The notes below the pieces were generated by a model, which saw only the letters and a list, made by a program, of their open reading frames with translations, had not been told where the DNA came from and ran no database searches. Positions 11,533 through 22,489 of a stretch of 64,000 nt of DNA are shown here, one piece after another. This DNA comes from Vespa crabro (taxonomy: Eukaryota > Arthropoda > Insecta > Hymenoptera > Vespidae), in NCBI RefSeq assembly GCF_910589235.1, contig NC_060965.1, forward strand, positions 434,001 through 498,000, written 5' to 3'. The translations under genes and the position numbers were made by a program. Numbering within the stretch: position 1 is the stretch's first letter; each line of letters opens with the position of its first letter.

Positions 11533-12050
11533 GTAATCAAGGACAGACAAGAATGGATCGACTAATTTCGTCACCGGCGGGAGTTTTGCGCGTGTCGCGC
11601 ATAAGTCTTGTCTGTGTCATTGGGAATATGCGCGAGTTTTCCGTAGTAGCGAATCGTTTCCCAATGCAGCGATATTGTCAAATAGCTATTTCTTCGATAT
11701 CTTCACAAAGGAATATCGTAAATTGGTCTTGCAATAATTTTTTCGATTAGATACGAACGCCTATTTTACGTATATGTTACTCTAACTGTTATCAATATAA
11801 AAACATGTGAAAGAGAGAACAGTAGATTTGCATTCTTCGTTATTTGAAAACGTAATTTTTTCTTTTTTTTAAGTTATCCTTTTTCTACATTATCTGTATC
11901 ATTCCTCATTACTAGTACATTTAATATTGAATTGCATAAAGTTTAACAAGAAATAAAAACATACGATTATTGAAGTGTGCAAGATGAACGTCAAAAAATA
12001 AATAATAATGAATAATTTGTTGTTTTAGTGATTATATATAAAAAAAAAAA

Positions 12051-12371
12051 ATGCGAATCATTTTAGTAAAATTTCGTGAAGTATCCCAAAAATATCCTAT
12101 TGTACGAGGTATGGCATCTTATGCTATTATTTGGCCAACCGCAAGCTTATTTCAGCAAAAAATAACAGGTAGACCAGAATTGAATTATACAGAAGCATTA
12201 AGATTTAGTTTGTATGGTGGCTTTTTTGTAGCACCAACTTTATATTGTTGGTTAAGATGCGCTTCACATTTTTGGCCAAAATCTGATTTTAAATCTGCAA
12301 TCACAAAAGTAAGTTTCACAAAATATTATATCGCGATGTAATTGAGTAAAAATGTGTCAGTATACAGACAT

Positions 12372-12402
<31 letters not shown>

Positions 12403-12878
12403 CATGAATATTTTACAGGCATTGGTAGAACAAGTTACGTATAGTCCGACTGCTATGTGTTGCTTTTTCTTTGGAATGAATTTACTAGAACAAAAGTCTA
12501 TTTCAGAATGTGCTGAAGAAGTAAAACAGAAATTCTGGCCAACTTACAAGGTACACTTACTCGTATAATAAAAACTAAAATGATGAAATTATAAATAAAA
12601 ATCATATTTTGTTTTATTTTTAGGTCGGAGTATGCGTATGGCCTATTTTACAAACTATTAACTTTGTATTAATTCCAGAACATAATCGTGTAGTTTATGT
12701 AAGTGTTTGCAGTTTCATCTGGACGTCTTTTCTTGCATATATGAAAGCGCTTCAAGCCAAGCAAGAACAACAAAAAATGGCAAATGATAGTACGAATAAA
12801 AAGGAATTTTTAGAAAGCACGCATAATGCAAAATCTATGATTCAATCGGTTGAAAAAAGTAAATCAAGTTCTTTATGA
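12051..12878 (+). CDS. Mpv17-like membrane protein
   Basis: This is a member of the Mpv17/PMP22 family of four-helix inner-mitochondrial or peroxisomal membrane proteins, often linked to mitochondrial DNA or reactive-oxygen homeostasis. Three exons (12051-12308, 12419-12550, 12624-12878) join in phase to 214 residues. The N-terminus KFREVSQKYPIVRGM leads into repeated hydrophobic segments. Family signatures are QQKITGRPELNY, RFSLYGGFFVAPTLYCW and the C-terminal block VGVCVWPILQTINFVLIPEHNR followed by a further helix. The last 40 residues are polar and not part of the family core. It is closest to Mpv17-like rather than Mpv17 itself, but I did not separate the subfamilies. A (TA)n run sits in intron 1. 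Confidence 0.85.
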
Positions 12879-13488
12879 TGTAAATTTTGTAGTAAATTTT
12901 ACGATATTAGCTCAATTTATTTGTATAAATTTTAATTTCCATATGCTTATATAAAAAATTTTTGTTTATATTTTATCAATGTGAACACGTGGTAATTATG
13001 TAAAAGCAAATGGAAAATTTATTATCAAAGTAGAGTTTCGAACTCAAGATTCCATTAAATATTTATACAAATGTATAGGATAATATCATATTATCACGCT
13101 AACATAAAGCTAGTCATTTTAATAAATGTTAGCGTTTATATGAGACAAAACATTTCCGTATTTTTGGAAGAAAATATAACCGTATTTAATAATTAAAATA
13201 GAAAATTATATAGAAAGTTATTAATATAAGTTAAAAGATATAAAAGAGATACATTGAATGATCTCATAAATTGAAAGTATATGAAGGTGTTCATAATGTT
13301 TAAAAAAATCAATTAATATTTAAATGTGATTGACAATAAATTGTATAAAACCCTGTATAAATGGATAAAATATATTAAACTTATTGAATCGAATAAAAAT
13401 TTCTCCTATCACAATTTCAAAATTGAAGACTTTTGTATATAATAAGAAATACTTGTTTTTTGATGGTACATTTTTTCACCCTTAAATA

Positions 13489-13489
13489 T

Positions 13490-13538
<49 letters not shown>
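13489..13538. repeat. Compound (CA)n(TA)n microsatellite
   Basis: A CA run is directly followed by a TA run in intergenic DNA. There is no associated ORF. Confidence 0.9.
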
Positions 13539-13539
<1 letters not shown>

Positions 13540-13828
13540 TTCTGGAGGAAAAGCGTACTAATGAATTTATATTTGTTTAAGAACAAGTAATATTCTCTTG
13601 TATGTTCTTGTATAAATCTGCTGCCCCTGCATTGTTATATCATTACGGAAAGTTTTAAAAGTATTGAATGTGATTGGTTATTCTATACGAAAAGTTTCTT
13701 TTCAAGAAAAACCCGTACGATAATTGGTCCAAATTCTGAAAGCCTATTCGATGATCTTGCATTAGTTTACCCAATCATAATAAAATGATAATAACAAATT
13801 GTTTTATACAATTTCATATACCAACAGT

Positions 13829-13840
13829 ATATATAAAAGG
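13829..13840 (+). promoter_or_regulatory. TATA-box-like element
   Basis: TATATAAAAGG is followed about 20-60 bases later by less AT-rich sequence. It could be a core promoter for the SHOC2 transcript, whose coding start lies 580 bp downstream and might be preceded by an untranslated first exon, or for a short non-coding transcript. In such AT-rich DNA a chance match is quite possible. Confidence 0.25.
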
Positions 13841-14152
13841 CAGATTAAGATGAATCGATAAATCTAAGGTTCGATCGAAGAATCCGAAAGAGCAGCAACT
13901 TCGCATAAAGCTGCAACGATAGCGAACGAGTGGTCCTGCGCAAGTAGCGTAATTATAGAAAATGAAATAAGCGAGTAGTACATTGGATATGGATTGTATA
14001 TCTAACATTTAAGTTTTTGTGATACCCGTCAGTATTAACTTAATTGGAAAAAAATTATTCAAAAAAATATTTATATTATATCGAGCGATGTTAACAATTT
14101 AAAAGAATTTGTGGAAATTTTTCGAAGAGGAACGTCTAGAACGTATATAACG

Positions 14153-14199
<47 letters not shown>
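14153..14199. repeat. (TA)n microsatellite upstream of SHOC2
   Basis: A TA run of about 47 bases lies about 220 bp before the SHOC2 start codon, probably in the leader intron or promoter. Confidence 0.92.
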
Positions 14200-14207
<8 letters not shown>

Positions 14208-14418
14208 TATATGTAATATATATATAAAAGAGAGTTTACCTATCGTATATCACCGTTTCCAAATCCGTTCCGCGTTTGCGCCGCGTCAGGCGAACGTCAA
14301 TAATGTCAATAGAGTCATAAAAGAAGGAGAGTTGATAAAAATATGTGATGTTGTAAATACTATTGAAAAATATAGAAACTCGCGTGAGAGTCCGTAATCG
14401 CGTCTAGTGGTTTAGATT

Positions 14419-16251
14419 ATGAAAAAGTCGACTAAATATTGGACGGGTGTGGGTAATATTTCGACAGTGTGTTTGTCGGAGGTGAAGAGGGACCGAGGAG
14501 ACCTCCAGGATAATCTTCCAACATTTTACATGAAGGAGCAGGATATACCCGAATATCTGGAGGGCTGTGGTCTGACAACTTGCACGGCCGGCGACATGCC
14601 CGAGGCCGTGGAGGTTTTACGAGATAACAGGGAGCACTTGAAGGAGAAAAAATTATCTAGTGCTTCCATAGCGGGACCTGATACGAAAAAGACCGTAACT
14701 GTCAAACATCCTGAGTCAAATAAGCCTAAACCGACCACTAAGAAAGGAAAACCGATTCAAGCTGACTTGGATGTCTCGAAAGAATTCGTAAGATGCAAGG
14801 ACGAATGCGTTAAGCGTCTCGATTTAAGTAAATCAAGCATCACTAATCTACCGAGCACGGTTAGAGATTTGACGCATCTAGTTGAGTTCTATCTTTACGG
14901 TAACAAATTAGCAACTCTTCCGGCAGAAATAGGTTGTCTTGCCAATTTAGAGACTTTGGCATTGAGCGAAAATTCTCTTACGAGTCTACCGAGTACATTG
15001 GAAAATTTGAAATCTTTAAAAGTCCTTGATCTGAGGCATAATAAATTGAACGAGATACCTGATGTTGTATACAAGTTAACATCTCTTACTACATTGTTTT
15101 TACGCTTTAATCGCGTCAGGTATGTTAATGAAAATATACGAAATTTAACGAATTTAACTATGCTTAGTCTGAGAGAAAATAAAATCAAGGAACTTCCAGC
15201 CGGTATTGGCAAACTTACTAACTTAATAACATTCGACGTATCTCATAATCATCTGGAACATTTACCAGAAGAAATAGGAAATTGTACCCAACTATCTACG
15301 CTCGATCTTCAGCATAATGAACTACTGGATATACCGGATACAATTGGAAATTTGGTATTGATCACGAGATTAGGTCTTCGATATAATCGATTGTCTAGTA
15401 TCCCAAAATCATTAGCAAACTGTAAATTAATGGATGAATTCAGTGTAGAAGGGAATCAGGTCTCCCAACTGCCAGATGGATTGCTCTCGAGTCTTTCTGA
15501 TTTGAAGACAATTACATTGTCCAGAAATGCATTTACTGCATATCCGTCGGGAGGACCATCTCAGTTTACAAATGTCTACTCTATCAATCTTGAACATAAT
15601 CAGATTGATAAAATACCTTATGGTATTTTCTCTAGGGCTAAAAACCTAACAAAGCTGAACATGAAAGAAAATCAATTGACTGCTTTACCTCTGGATACTG
15701 GAACATGGATCAACATGGTTGAATTAAATCTTGGTACAAATCAGCTAACAAAAATTCCAGATGATATTCAATGTCTTCAAAGCTTGGAGATCTTAATTCT
15801 ATCTAATAATTTATTGAAACGTATTCCTGCCAGTATAGCAAATTTACGTAAACTCAGGGTCCTAGATCTTGAAGAAAATAAAATAGAGTCTCTTCCTAAT
15901 GAAATTGGATTTTTACGAGACTTACAAAAATTAATCTTGCAGTCAAACCAAGTAACTTCATTACCACGAGCGATTGGGCATCTAACAAATCTAACGCATT
16001 TGAGCGTAGGAGAGAATAATCTTAATTATCTACCTGAAGAAATTGGCACGTTAGAAAATTTAGATTCCCTCTATGTTAATGATAATGCTAATTTACATAA
16101 TTTACCTTTTGAACTGGCTTTATGCACAAATCTTAGTATTATGTCAATCGAGAATTGTCCTCTGTCACAAATTCCTCCGGAGATAGTTGCAGGAGGCCCA
16201 TCATTGGTTATTCAGTTTCTTAAAATGCAAGGTCCTTATCGATCAATGTAA
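14419..16251 (+). CDS. SHOC2: Leucine-rich repeat scaffold SHOC2 (Sur-8)
   Basis: SHOC2 is a cytoplasmic scaffold that, with RAS-family GTPases and PP1, activates RAF in the MAPK pathway. The 610-residue ORF is one exon. Residues 1 to about 120 are a variable, Lys-rich leader. From about 130 onward come roughly 20 leucine-rich repeats of 23 residues with the pattern LxxLxLxxNxLxxLPxxI, for example FYLYGNKLATLPAEIGCLAN. The C-terminus GGPSLVIQFLKMQGPYRSM is a family signature. Vertebrate SHOC2 is about 582 residues, so the length fits with a longer leader. The absence of introns contrasts with all neighbouring genes. The first ATG is used; no better in-frame start was seen upstream. Confidence 0.95.
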   Translation: MKKSTKYWTGVGNISTVCLSEVKRDRGDLQDNLPTFYMKEQDIPEYLEGCGLTTCTAGDMPEAVEVLRDNREHLKEKKLSSASIAGPDTKKTVTVKHPESNKPKPTTKKGKPIQADLDVSKEFVRCKDECVKRLDLSKSSITNLPSTVRDLTHLVEFYLYGNKLATLPAEIGCLANLETLALSENSLTSLPSTLENLKSLKVLDLRHNKLNEIPDVVYKLTSLTTLFLRFNRVRYVNENIRNLTNLTMLSLRENKIKELPAGIGKLTNLITFDVSHNHLEHLPEEIGNCTQLSTLDLQHNELLDIPDTIGNLVLITRLGLRYNRLSSIPKSLANCKLMDEFSVEGNQVSQLPDGLLSSLSDLKTITLSRNAFTAYPSGGPSQFTNVYSINLEHNQIDKIPYGIFSRAKNLTKLNMKENQLTALPLDTGTWINMVELNLGTNQLTKIPDDIQCLQSLEILILSNNLLKRIPASIANLRKLRVLDLEENKIESLPNEIGFLRDLQKLILQSNQVTSLPRAIGHLTNLTHLSVGENNLNYLPEEIGTLENLDSLYVNDNANLHNLPFELALCTNLSIMSIENCPLSQIPPEIVAGGPSLVIQFLKMQGPYRSM

Positions 16252-19200
16252 CAAATCTAGCCTTCTGTATATCACATAGATGTCGATTCTTAATGCACGT
16301 GATACAAAGTATGATATTATAATGATCTCACTTAAATAACAACGTATTAATGTTACTGATATGCATTGTATAAAGTGAGCAATATTTTTATTGTTGCAAA
16401 ATGGATAATACATATTTGTAATGTTTTCAATATAAAGAGGAACATATACATTTAATATGTAACTGGTGCTGAATTGGAAGTTTATTTTGCAAATAAATGA
16501 TGAGCTATTTTAGATACTACGATAGCATGAATCACACTTATATAACATTGTTAGTACAAAAAATATGTAAAAATGTCTAATCATGATAGAATCCTGCATA
16601 TAAGCTTTTAAGAATATATGAAATTCAATTGCGTTTATCCTTGAAGTATTTCCTATGTTATGTGATGTTTTAAAACATAATTAAATGATTTAAAGTCTAA
16701 TGATAAGTAAATTAACAGCTTCTTTTTATTTTTATTTATTTATCTTTGATTATGTTTAAGAGAGTTGGAAACATAATATGGTAATGAGTAAGAACAAAGT
16801 CTATGCCTGAAATTCTGCGAAAGCAAAAGGTTTATAATATTAATATGTTAAAAAAGTAAAAAAGTTGGATGCATAAATTTTATCTTCCCAAAATATTAGA
16901 GATAATTTACTTCTATTCTAATTTTTTTTATTATATATGCAATATTTGTGAGGCTGAATATTAATATGTTTGATTAAAATTTACAAATTTGTAATATCAA
17001 ATGAATGTTGATTCTACTTTATACTACATGATTAAAGAAATATTAAGAATCGACATCAATGATATCACACTATGTTTCTTATATTGTATTGTTATTTCAT
17101 TGAACACAATTTTGCCAATTGTATACATGTATTACAAATTTCTAGAGGTGTTTAAATTTTTATCATCATATACATTATATTTACTTCTAACCATCTTGTT
17201 CTTTTTGCGAATACAAACATATTGTCATTTTATCAGGTATAAAATTAAACATAAGAGATTCAAGACAGAGGTATTCTTCTGATGACTAAAAGAGATCTAT
17301 TTATCTAATTTAAGTAAAATATGCTAAACAGCACATTATTTTTTTATTTTTGACAGTATAAATATATATGCAGCTATAGACATAAGTATACTGATTCTAA
17401 AAATAAGGAAAATAAAAGTTCTAATTACAATTATTATTTCATATTTTATGAAAGTTTTTATTTGGTAACAATTTTATTGTAAGCTTTTAAATCTTAAATC
17501 TGTTTCTTTAAATTTTATGAATATTTGACATACACAGTATCTATCTTTTATTATATACAAAGCATAAAATTATAAATTGTAACATTATTTTAATAAATAT
17601 AATAAATAGTTGCTGAAAGCATTTAGACTAGAAGTAACATATTTTATGTATTATCATGTAGTGTCAGTCAAGAGACATTTATAATGATAGTTTCATTAAT
17701 TTTTAATATTGAAAGTATTACAAATTATAAATTGCTGATTTTATATCGTTAAAGGGACTAGAGTATTTATTTTAATACACGCATTTACACGCATATGTTA
17801 TGACAAGGTATTAAAGAGAGTATCATTGAGGAGCATATGTAGCATTTTCAAAGTATAATAAAAATCATTTCAATTCTTTTTAGTTATTATAATAATCATT
17901 ACATGATGTTCAGTCTAGATTGTAAAATTAATAATTACAATACATTATCATGACAAGGGTTAATGCTGCCAAACATAAACATTTAATATAATAATAAATA
18001 TTAAGTACACACGAGCATAAAATTGTATTTTTCTTATTGTTTACAATATTCTCTTGACTGTACACAGAGACATAGTGCCAATATAAGTGTTAAGTAATTG
18101 TATACAAATGTTCTTATGAATATCCATATGTGCATTATATTGTTATTTACAGACAAATATATTGTTAGCTCTTTGGCTGATGTTATATAAATAAGATTAT
18201 ATTAATAACACTATAATATTCTTATTTGTGTAGATTTTATCTTAATTCTGATATTTGCAGATTTCGTGTTGTGCAAGAGTCAAATTTATGGTGTTTTGCT
18301 ATTTACACATCAAAAAGCTTTTATGATTAACGTATTGAAGATATTACATTTTATGATTTGTTATCAACATTATTCTTCTTAAAATAGATAATATATGAGC
18401 AATACAATAATATTGCATAGAAGTTCTCTTAACAATACTGCTCATCTTTATATGTGTATCTTAAATATTATTTTCTTTTTTTTTTTTTTTTTTTTCTTCT
18501 AATGTAAGATTATTCATAACTTAAGCGTAAGACTTCAATCGACCAATATAATTTTATTAATAAATTAAAAATATTATTTAATCATTAACATGCTTTATAA
18601 ATATGATTCCGTGTACTCATAAATATTATTTTAGGCAACATATTACGTCCGTACACATTAAATTATACATTTGATTGTATTTCAACTTCAAATTCTGTTG
18701 AATATAGCTATTTACATTTATGTAAGTGCATAGATGTGTGGAAAGTAAATATAATTCTATTTGTTATCTATTGTCTGTGGAAGTATATGCAAAGCATCGG
18801 ACTCTTTCTGTATTGTTTAATATTTAATTTAGAAAATAAATATGTGTGAAATTAACTTTCATTTATTTTTCATTTTACAATAGAAAAATATTGAAGAACT
18901 TTGATTAAATGTTTTAATAAATGATAATTTTATTTTAACTTGTACTTTTCTGTAGACATATATATTGTAATATCATTGTTACAGCAAATGGTTGTGATAA
19001 TGACATGCTATTGAATTATTTTGGTAAATATTTTCCAAAGTTTGTATCATATATTACAATAATAAAGAAATGTAGCATATAGAACAAAGGAATACAGAAA
19101 ATTCAAATATAATTAAATGAAAGAATTTCTATGCTATTACTAATTAAATATGTATTATCATATTAATATTTAGAATCATATTTTGTTATAAAATTCATAT

Positions 19201-20092
19201 AATTCCGTATATGTATGCATTAGTGTTTTGGAAAAAATATACTTTATGAATAATTTATCTTCATAATACTTAACAAAATAAAAAAGTTTTCTCAAAGAAT
19301 ATTATTACAGTTAGATACTATTTTATACATATATATGATATTTTTTCTTTAACTATAATTTTTATAAACCAATTTAATTGCATTATTTACTCTAATTATT
19401 CAGTTAAAATTCTTTAAAGGAAGGTAATTTATATTACTAATATCAAATAAATTAATATTAAAGCACAAATATTTATGTAGATATTATGTAATATTGTTTT
19501 AACAAGCATTTAATTAACATAAACTCAAATTTAATGAAAATTGTAAGGACCTGCATGTATTACAGATACACGTGTATATTGCCAATATTAATACTACAAT
19601 ACAATTTGTTGTGATAAACTGTTTAACAGTTTTAAAATAAATAAGTAACAAAAACCTATGGATTAGAAGTCGCTAGTTTAAATGCTGTTTGGTGATAGAG
19701 AATATGGCTATTCTCAAATTGTGTTGGATGGTATGTTGGGCGCAATATTATGTGTATAATTTAAAAAATGTAATTCAGTGTATATTATATAATCATATAG
19801 AATCCTGTATAAATATTTCTAAATATATAAATATACTATGTAGTAAATGCCTTATTTTTTACATACTTTTTATTATACAGGATGTATATTAAATGCACTG
19901 TCACATTTCAATTACTGTTTTGATTGTTTAAGAAAAATTTTATAGGACTGGATAAATGGCATTATCTTATGAATTATTGTAATTAAACTTTTAATTATTT
20001 TTTGTGTGGAATAACAATTATACAATAATTAAAAAATATAAAGATATATAATTATCAGAAATATTTCAAAAGTTTAATGTAAGGAAGATATA
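16252..20092. other. Long AT-rich tract after SHOC2
   Basis: About 3.8 kb without a supported coding exon. The first part is the SHOC2 3' untranslated region, with several AATAAA-like signals (for example near 16490), so transcripts may end at more than one site. A poly-T run lies at 18476-18495. The 93-codon hydrophobic ORF at 17001-17282 and the 67-codon ORF at 19689-19892 look like chance products of AT-rich DNA. A long neural-type 3' extension is possible but cannot be shown from sequence. Confidence 0.5.
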
Positions 20093-20524
20093 TTAACATT
20101 TTTTCCCTTTTTCTTTAAGACGTCGATTTTGCTCAAACTTTATAGATATATTACTTTGTATTTTTAATGAAAATTTGGTTTTTAATTCTTTTTTATCATA
20201 CTGAAAAATAAATAAATGAGATATCATTTAAAATTTATTTCAATCGGTTTTGATTGATATAACATTTATGAATAATGTGTTTGTATAAAAAAGTTATATT
20301 TACTTCAATGAAATTTTCTATTGTGTTATTATTTACAGCCATTGTTTTTGATGTTGTATTACTGTTTTTAGTTAAAACAGGTGAACGTGACTTGAATTGC
20401 TCAAGAAGTTTTTTTGCCGTAGTAAATGTCAGCATATTATCTTTATTTGCACGAGCTATCAAGTTGTTATTTTTGCATTCTAAATCTGTATATTAATTTA
20501 TAGTTAATAATATATTTTAATGTA

Positions 20525-20575
<51 letters not shown>

Positions 20576-21660
20576 CTTAATTACAAATTTTATTGACCAT
20601 TTATTCGATGTAATATATTTGAAAAAATTGAATGAAAATGTGCAGAGTAAAATGTACATATATTTACCATTATTTTTACATTTTTTATTATCACTTAAAT
20701 TTTCAGTAGTAGATATTAACCTGAAAGTAATTGAAAGTCAAATTCCTTCATTATAGACAAGTACAAAAATAAATTAGATGATGTATCTAATAACTGTTAA
20801 TATATTGAAATAACCATTGAAATATACCTAAGAAGTTCTATCATTCCTTCTGAAAATAATTTTAGTTGTTCTAATTTTATGGACAAATTTTTTATTGTTA
20901 TCTCTTGTGTATTTCTATTAATATTAATAGTAAGTATTTTTTTCGTTAAAATAGCAATTTCTTCTGAAAGCTTCTGAATATTTTCATAATTTTGCATATC
21001 TATATAAGACACGAAAAAACATTTACTGTGTTACTGACATAGCAATGAAAAAAGTAACATTGATTGAATTTGAAAAATATTATTTAATTTATCAATTTTA
21101 TTCATAACTAGCGACCTGCTCTATTATCTTTTTCATTTTTAATACTTTTAGCTTCATTAATGTAAGAACAATTATGAGGTTTAATTGAATTTATAATATA
21201 CGGATAATGTTGAAAAACTTTTGAAAAGTCATGATCATGTGAAAATTTCCACACTTGACAACAAAATTGATCTCTTATAGTCCATTTTTCTTGGTCAGTA
21301 TTATTCTAAAAAAAATATCTTACACTATATTTTAATAAATTTCAAGTTATAAAAACATATTAAAATTATTTATATTTTATATAAATCGCTTACCAATTCA
21401 ATGTTCGTATTATTTAATTGCATTTTTTTCTGTCGAAAACTTTCTTCAAACATATCCATCACGTCTTTTATAATATTTATTTCAATATTCACAGGAACTT
21501 CATTTTTTATTCTATTTACAATTTCGTTTGAATTAAAGCGTTTACTATAACAATTATAAAAATCTATTTTTTCATATTATTATATATAAATATGTATTTA
21601 TTCATATTTGTATTACAAAATAAATTTCTGAAATGGCGCCAATTTATCAAATACCGCCAT
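20093..21660 (-). CDS. Unrecognised seven-exon gene, 299-residue protein
   Basis: I do not recognise this gene. Seven minus-strand exons join in phase: 21660-21617, 21544-21394, 21305-21116, 20999-20828, 20720-20668, 20485-20304 and 20200-20093. They total 900 nt including TAA, or 299 residues. All introns are GT...AG, although the third donor (GTCGCT) is weak. The protein begins MAVFDKLAPFQKFIF and has a region with conserved-looking aromatics (WTIRDQFCCQVWKFSHDHDF) in exon 3. Exon 4 is predicted helical/coiled coil (NYENIQKLSEEIAILTKKIL). The C-terminus is basic (FEQNRRLKEKGKKC). No signal peptide or membrane segment is seen. It faces ZCCHC10 across about 195 bp, suggesting a shared promoter. 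An E2F-like TTGGCGCCA lies in exon 1. A nuclear or cell-division role is only a guess. Confidence 0.7.
20532..20575. repeat. (TA)n microsatellite in an intron of the unrecognised gene
   Basis: A TA run lies in the intron between exons 5 and 6 of the minus-strand gene. It creates the spurious + frame at 20520-20756. Confidence 0.9.
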
Positions 21661-21855
21661 CTACCAACTTAAAGATAAACATTTCATTTCCTTTCATATT
21701 TATCCACCCACTTTTGTTTTCACACAAAATATCTGTGGAATAACCTCTCGAAGTAATCTTTCTTTATTTGTAAATAAACTTATCGAAATTTATCGATGCT
21801 ATATGAAAAGTTTAATTAATTCTGATAAATATCAAATAATAATCATAAAGAGAAA
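21661..21855. promoter_or_regulatory. Short divergent promoter between the unrecognised gene and ZCCHC10
   Basis: Only 195 bp separate two oppositely directed start codons, so both genes probably share a promoter. On the minus strand, GATGGCGGT surrounds the ATG of the unrecognised gene, matching a YY1/TISU-like context. No TATA box is evident. Confidence 0.5.
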
Positions 21856-22489
21856 ATGAGTTCGAATAAAATTGAAGTAATAAAGAAAACGTTAGTAGAT
21901 TTTGTATATATATTATTTATTAATATGTTGGCTTATTCTGTTGTTATATTTGTTTCAGTGAATTTAATGTTAATATGGATTTATGATCATATTATATTAT
22001 CTTTTATTAACATTTTATTTAATTGTAGCAATCTATCTCCTCAAAGAATACGATGTCAAAAATGTTTGGAATTTGGACACTGGAGTTATGAATGTAAAGG
22101 AAAACGGAAATATCTACACAGATCTTCTCGTACTGTACAACTTAAAAGAAGTTTAAAAATACAAGAAGAAATGTATATATTTAAAAAAAATTATATATAT
22201 ATATATATACACACAGACATTAAGATTTATAAAGATAACGTAGAACTTATCATTTATTTTCAGAAAGGAACAAAAAGTGGAAGTTAAGAAGTCTCATGGA
22301 CAGAAGAGAAAAAAAATGAGAAAAGAATCAAGTAGTTGCAGTGATACAAGCTCTTCTAGTGTTGACAGTAGCAGTTCTAGTAGCAGTAGTGAAAGTAGTA
22401 GTAGCAGTTCTTCTTCGGACAGTGAGTCAGACTCGAATGATAGTGTTTCTAGTAGCAGTAGCAGCAGTAGCAGTAACTCTTCACACTAA
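21856..22489 (+). CDS. ZCCHC10: Zinc finger CCHC domain-containing protein 10-like
   Basis: Three exons (21856-21890, 22029-22172, 22264-22489) join in phase to 134 residues. A short leader is followed by one CCHC zinc knuckle, CQKCLEFGHWSYECKGKRKY, with Cys, Cys, His and Cys ligands, then LHRSSRTVQLKRSLK; both are typical of ZCCHC10. The C-terminal half is a basic stretch (KKSHGQKRKKMRKES) and then an almost pure serine/acidic tail. Zinc knuckles bind single-stranded nucleic acid and the tail suggests a phosphorylated nuclear RNA-binding protein, but the molecular role of the family is poorly known. The serine tail is encoded by AGT/AGC-rich repeats that also open false frames. Confidence 0.85.

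Larger units (their letters stand above)
12879..14418. other. Intergenic DNA between Mpv17-like and SHOC2
   Basis: This region holds the Mpv17-like 3' untranslated part, a (CA)n(TA)n microsatellite near 13489-13538, a TATA-box-like site near 13829, a (TA)n run at 14153-14199, and a less AT-rich SHOC2 leader from about 14240 (CCGCGTTTGCGCCGCGTCAG). No coding gene is supported. Confidence 0.5.

Noticed and set aside
17001..17282. 93-codon hydrophobic + strand ORF after SHOC2
   Set aside because: Phe/Leu/Ile/Tyr-rich translation is what AT-rich DNA gives by chance; no family signature and no neighbouring exon.
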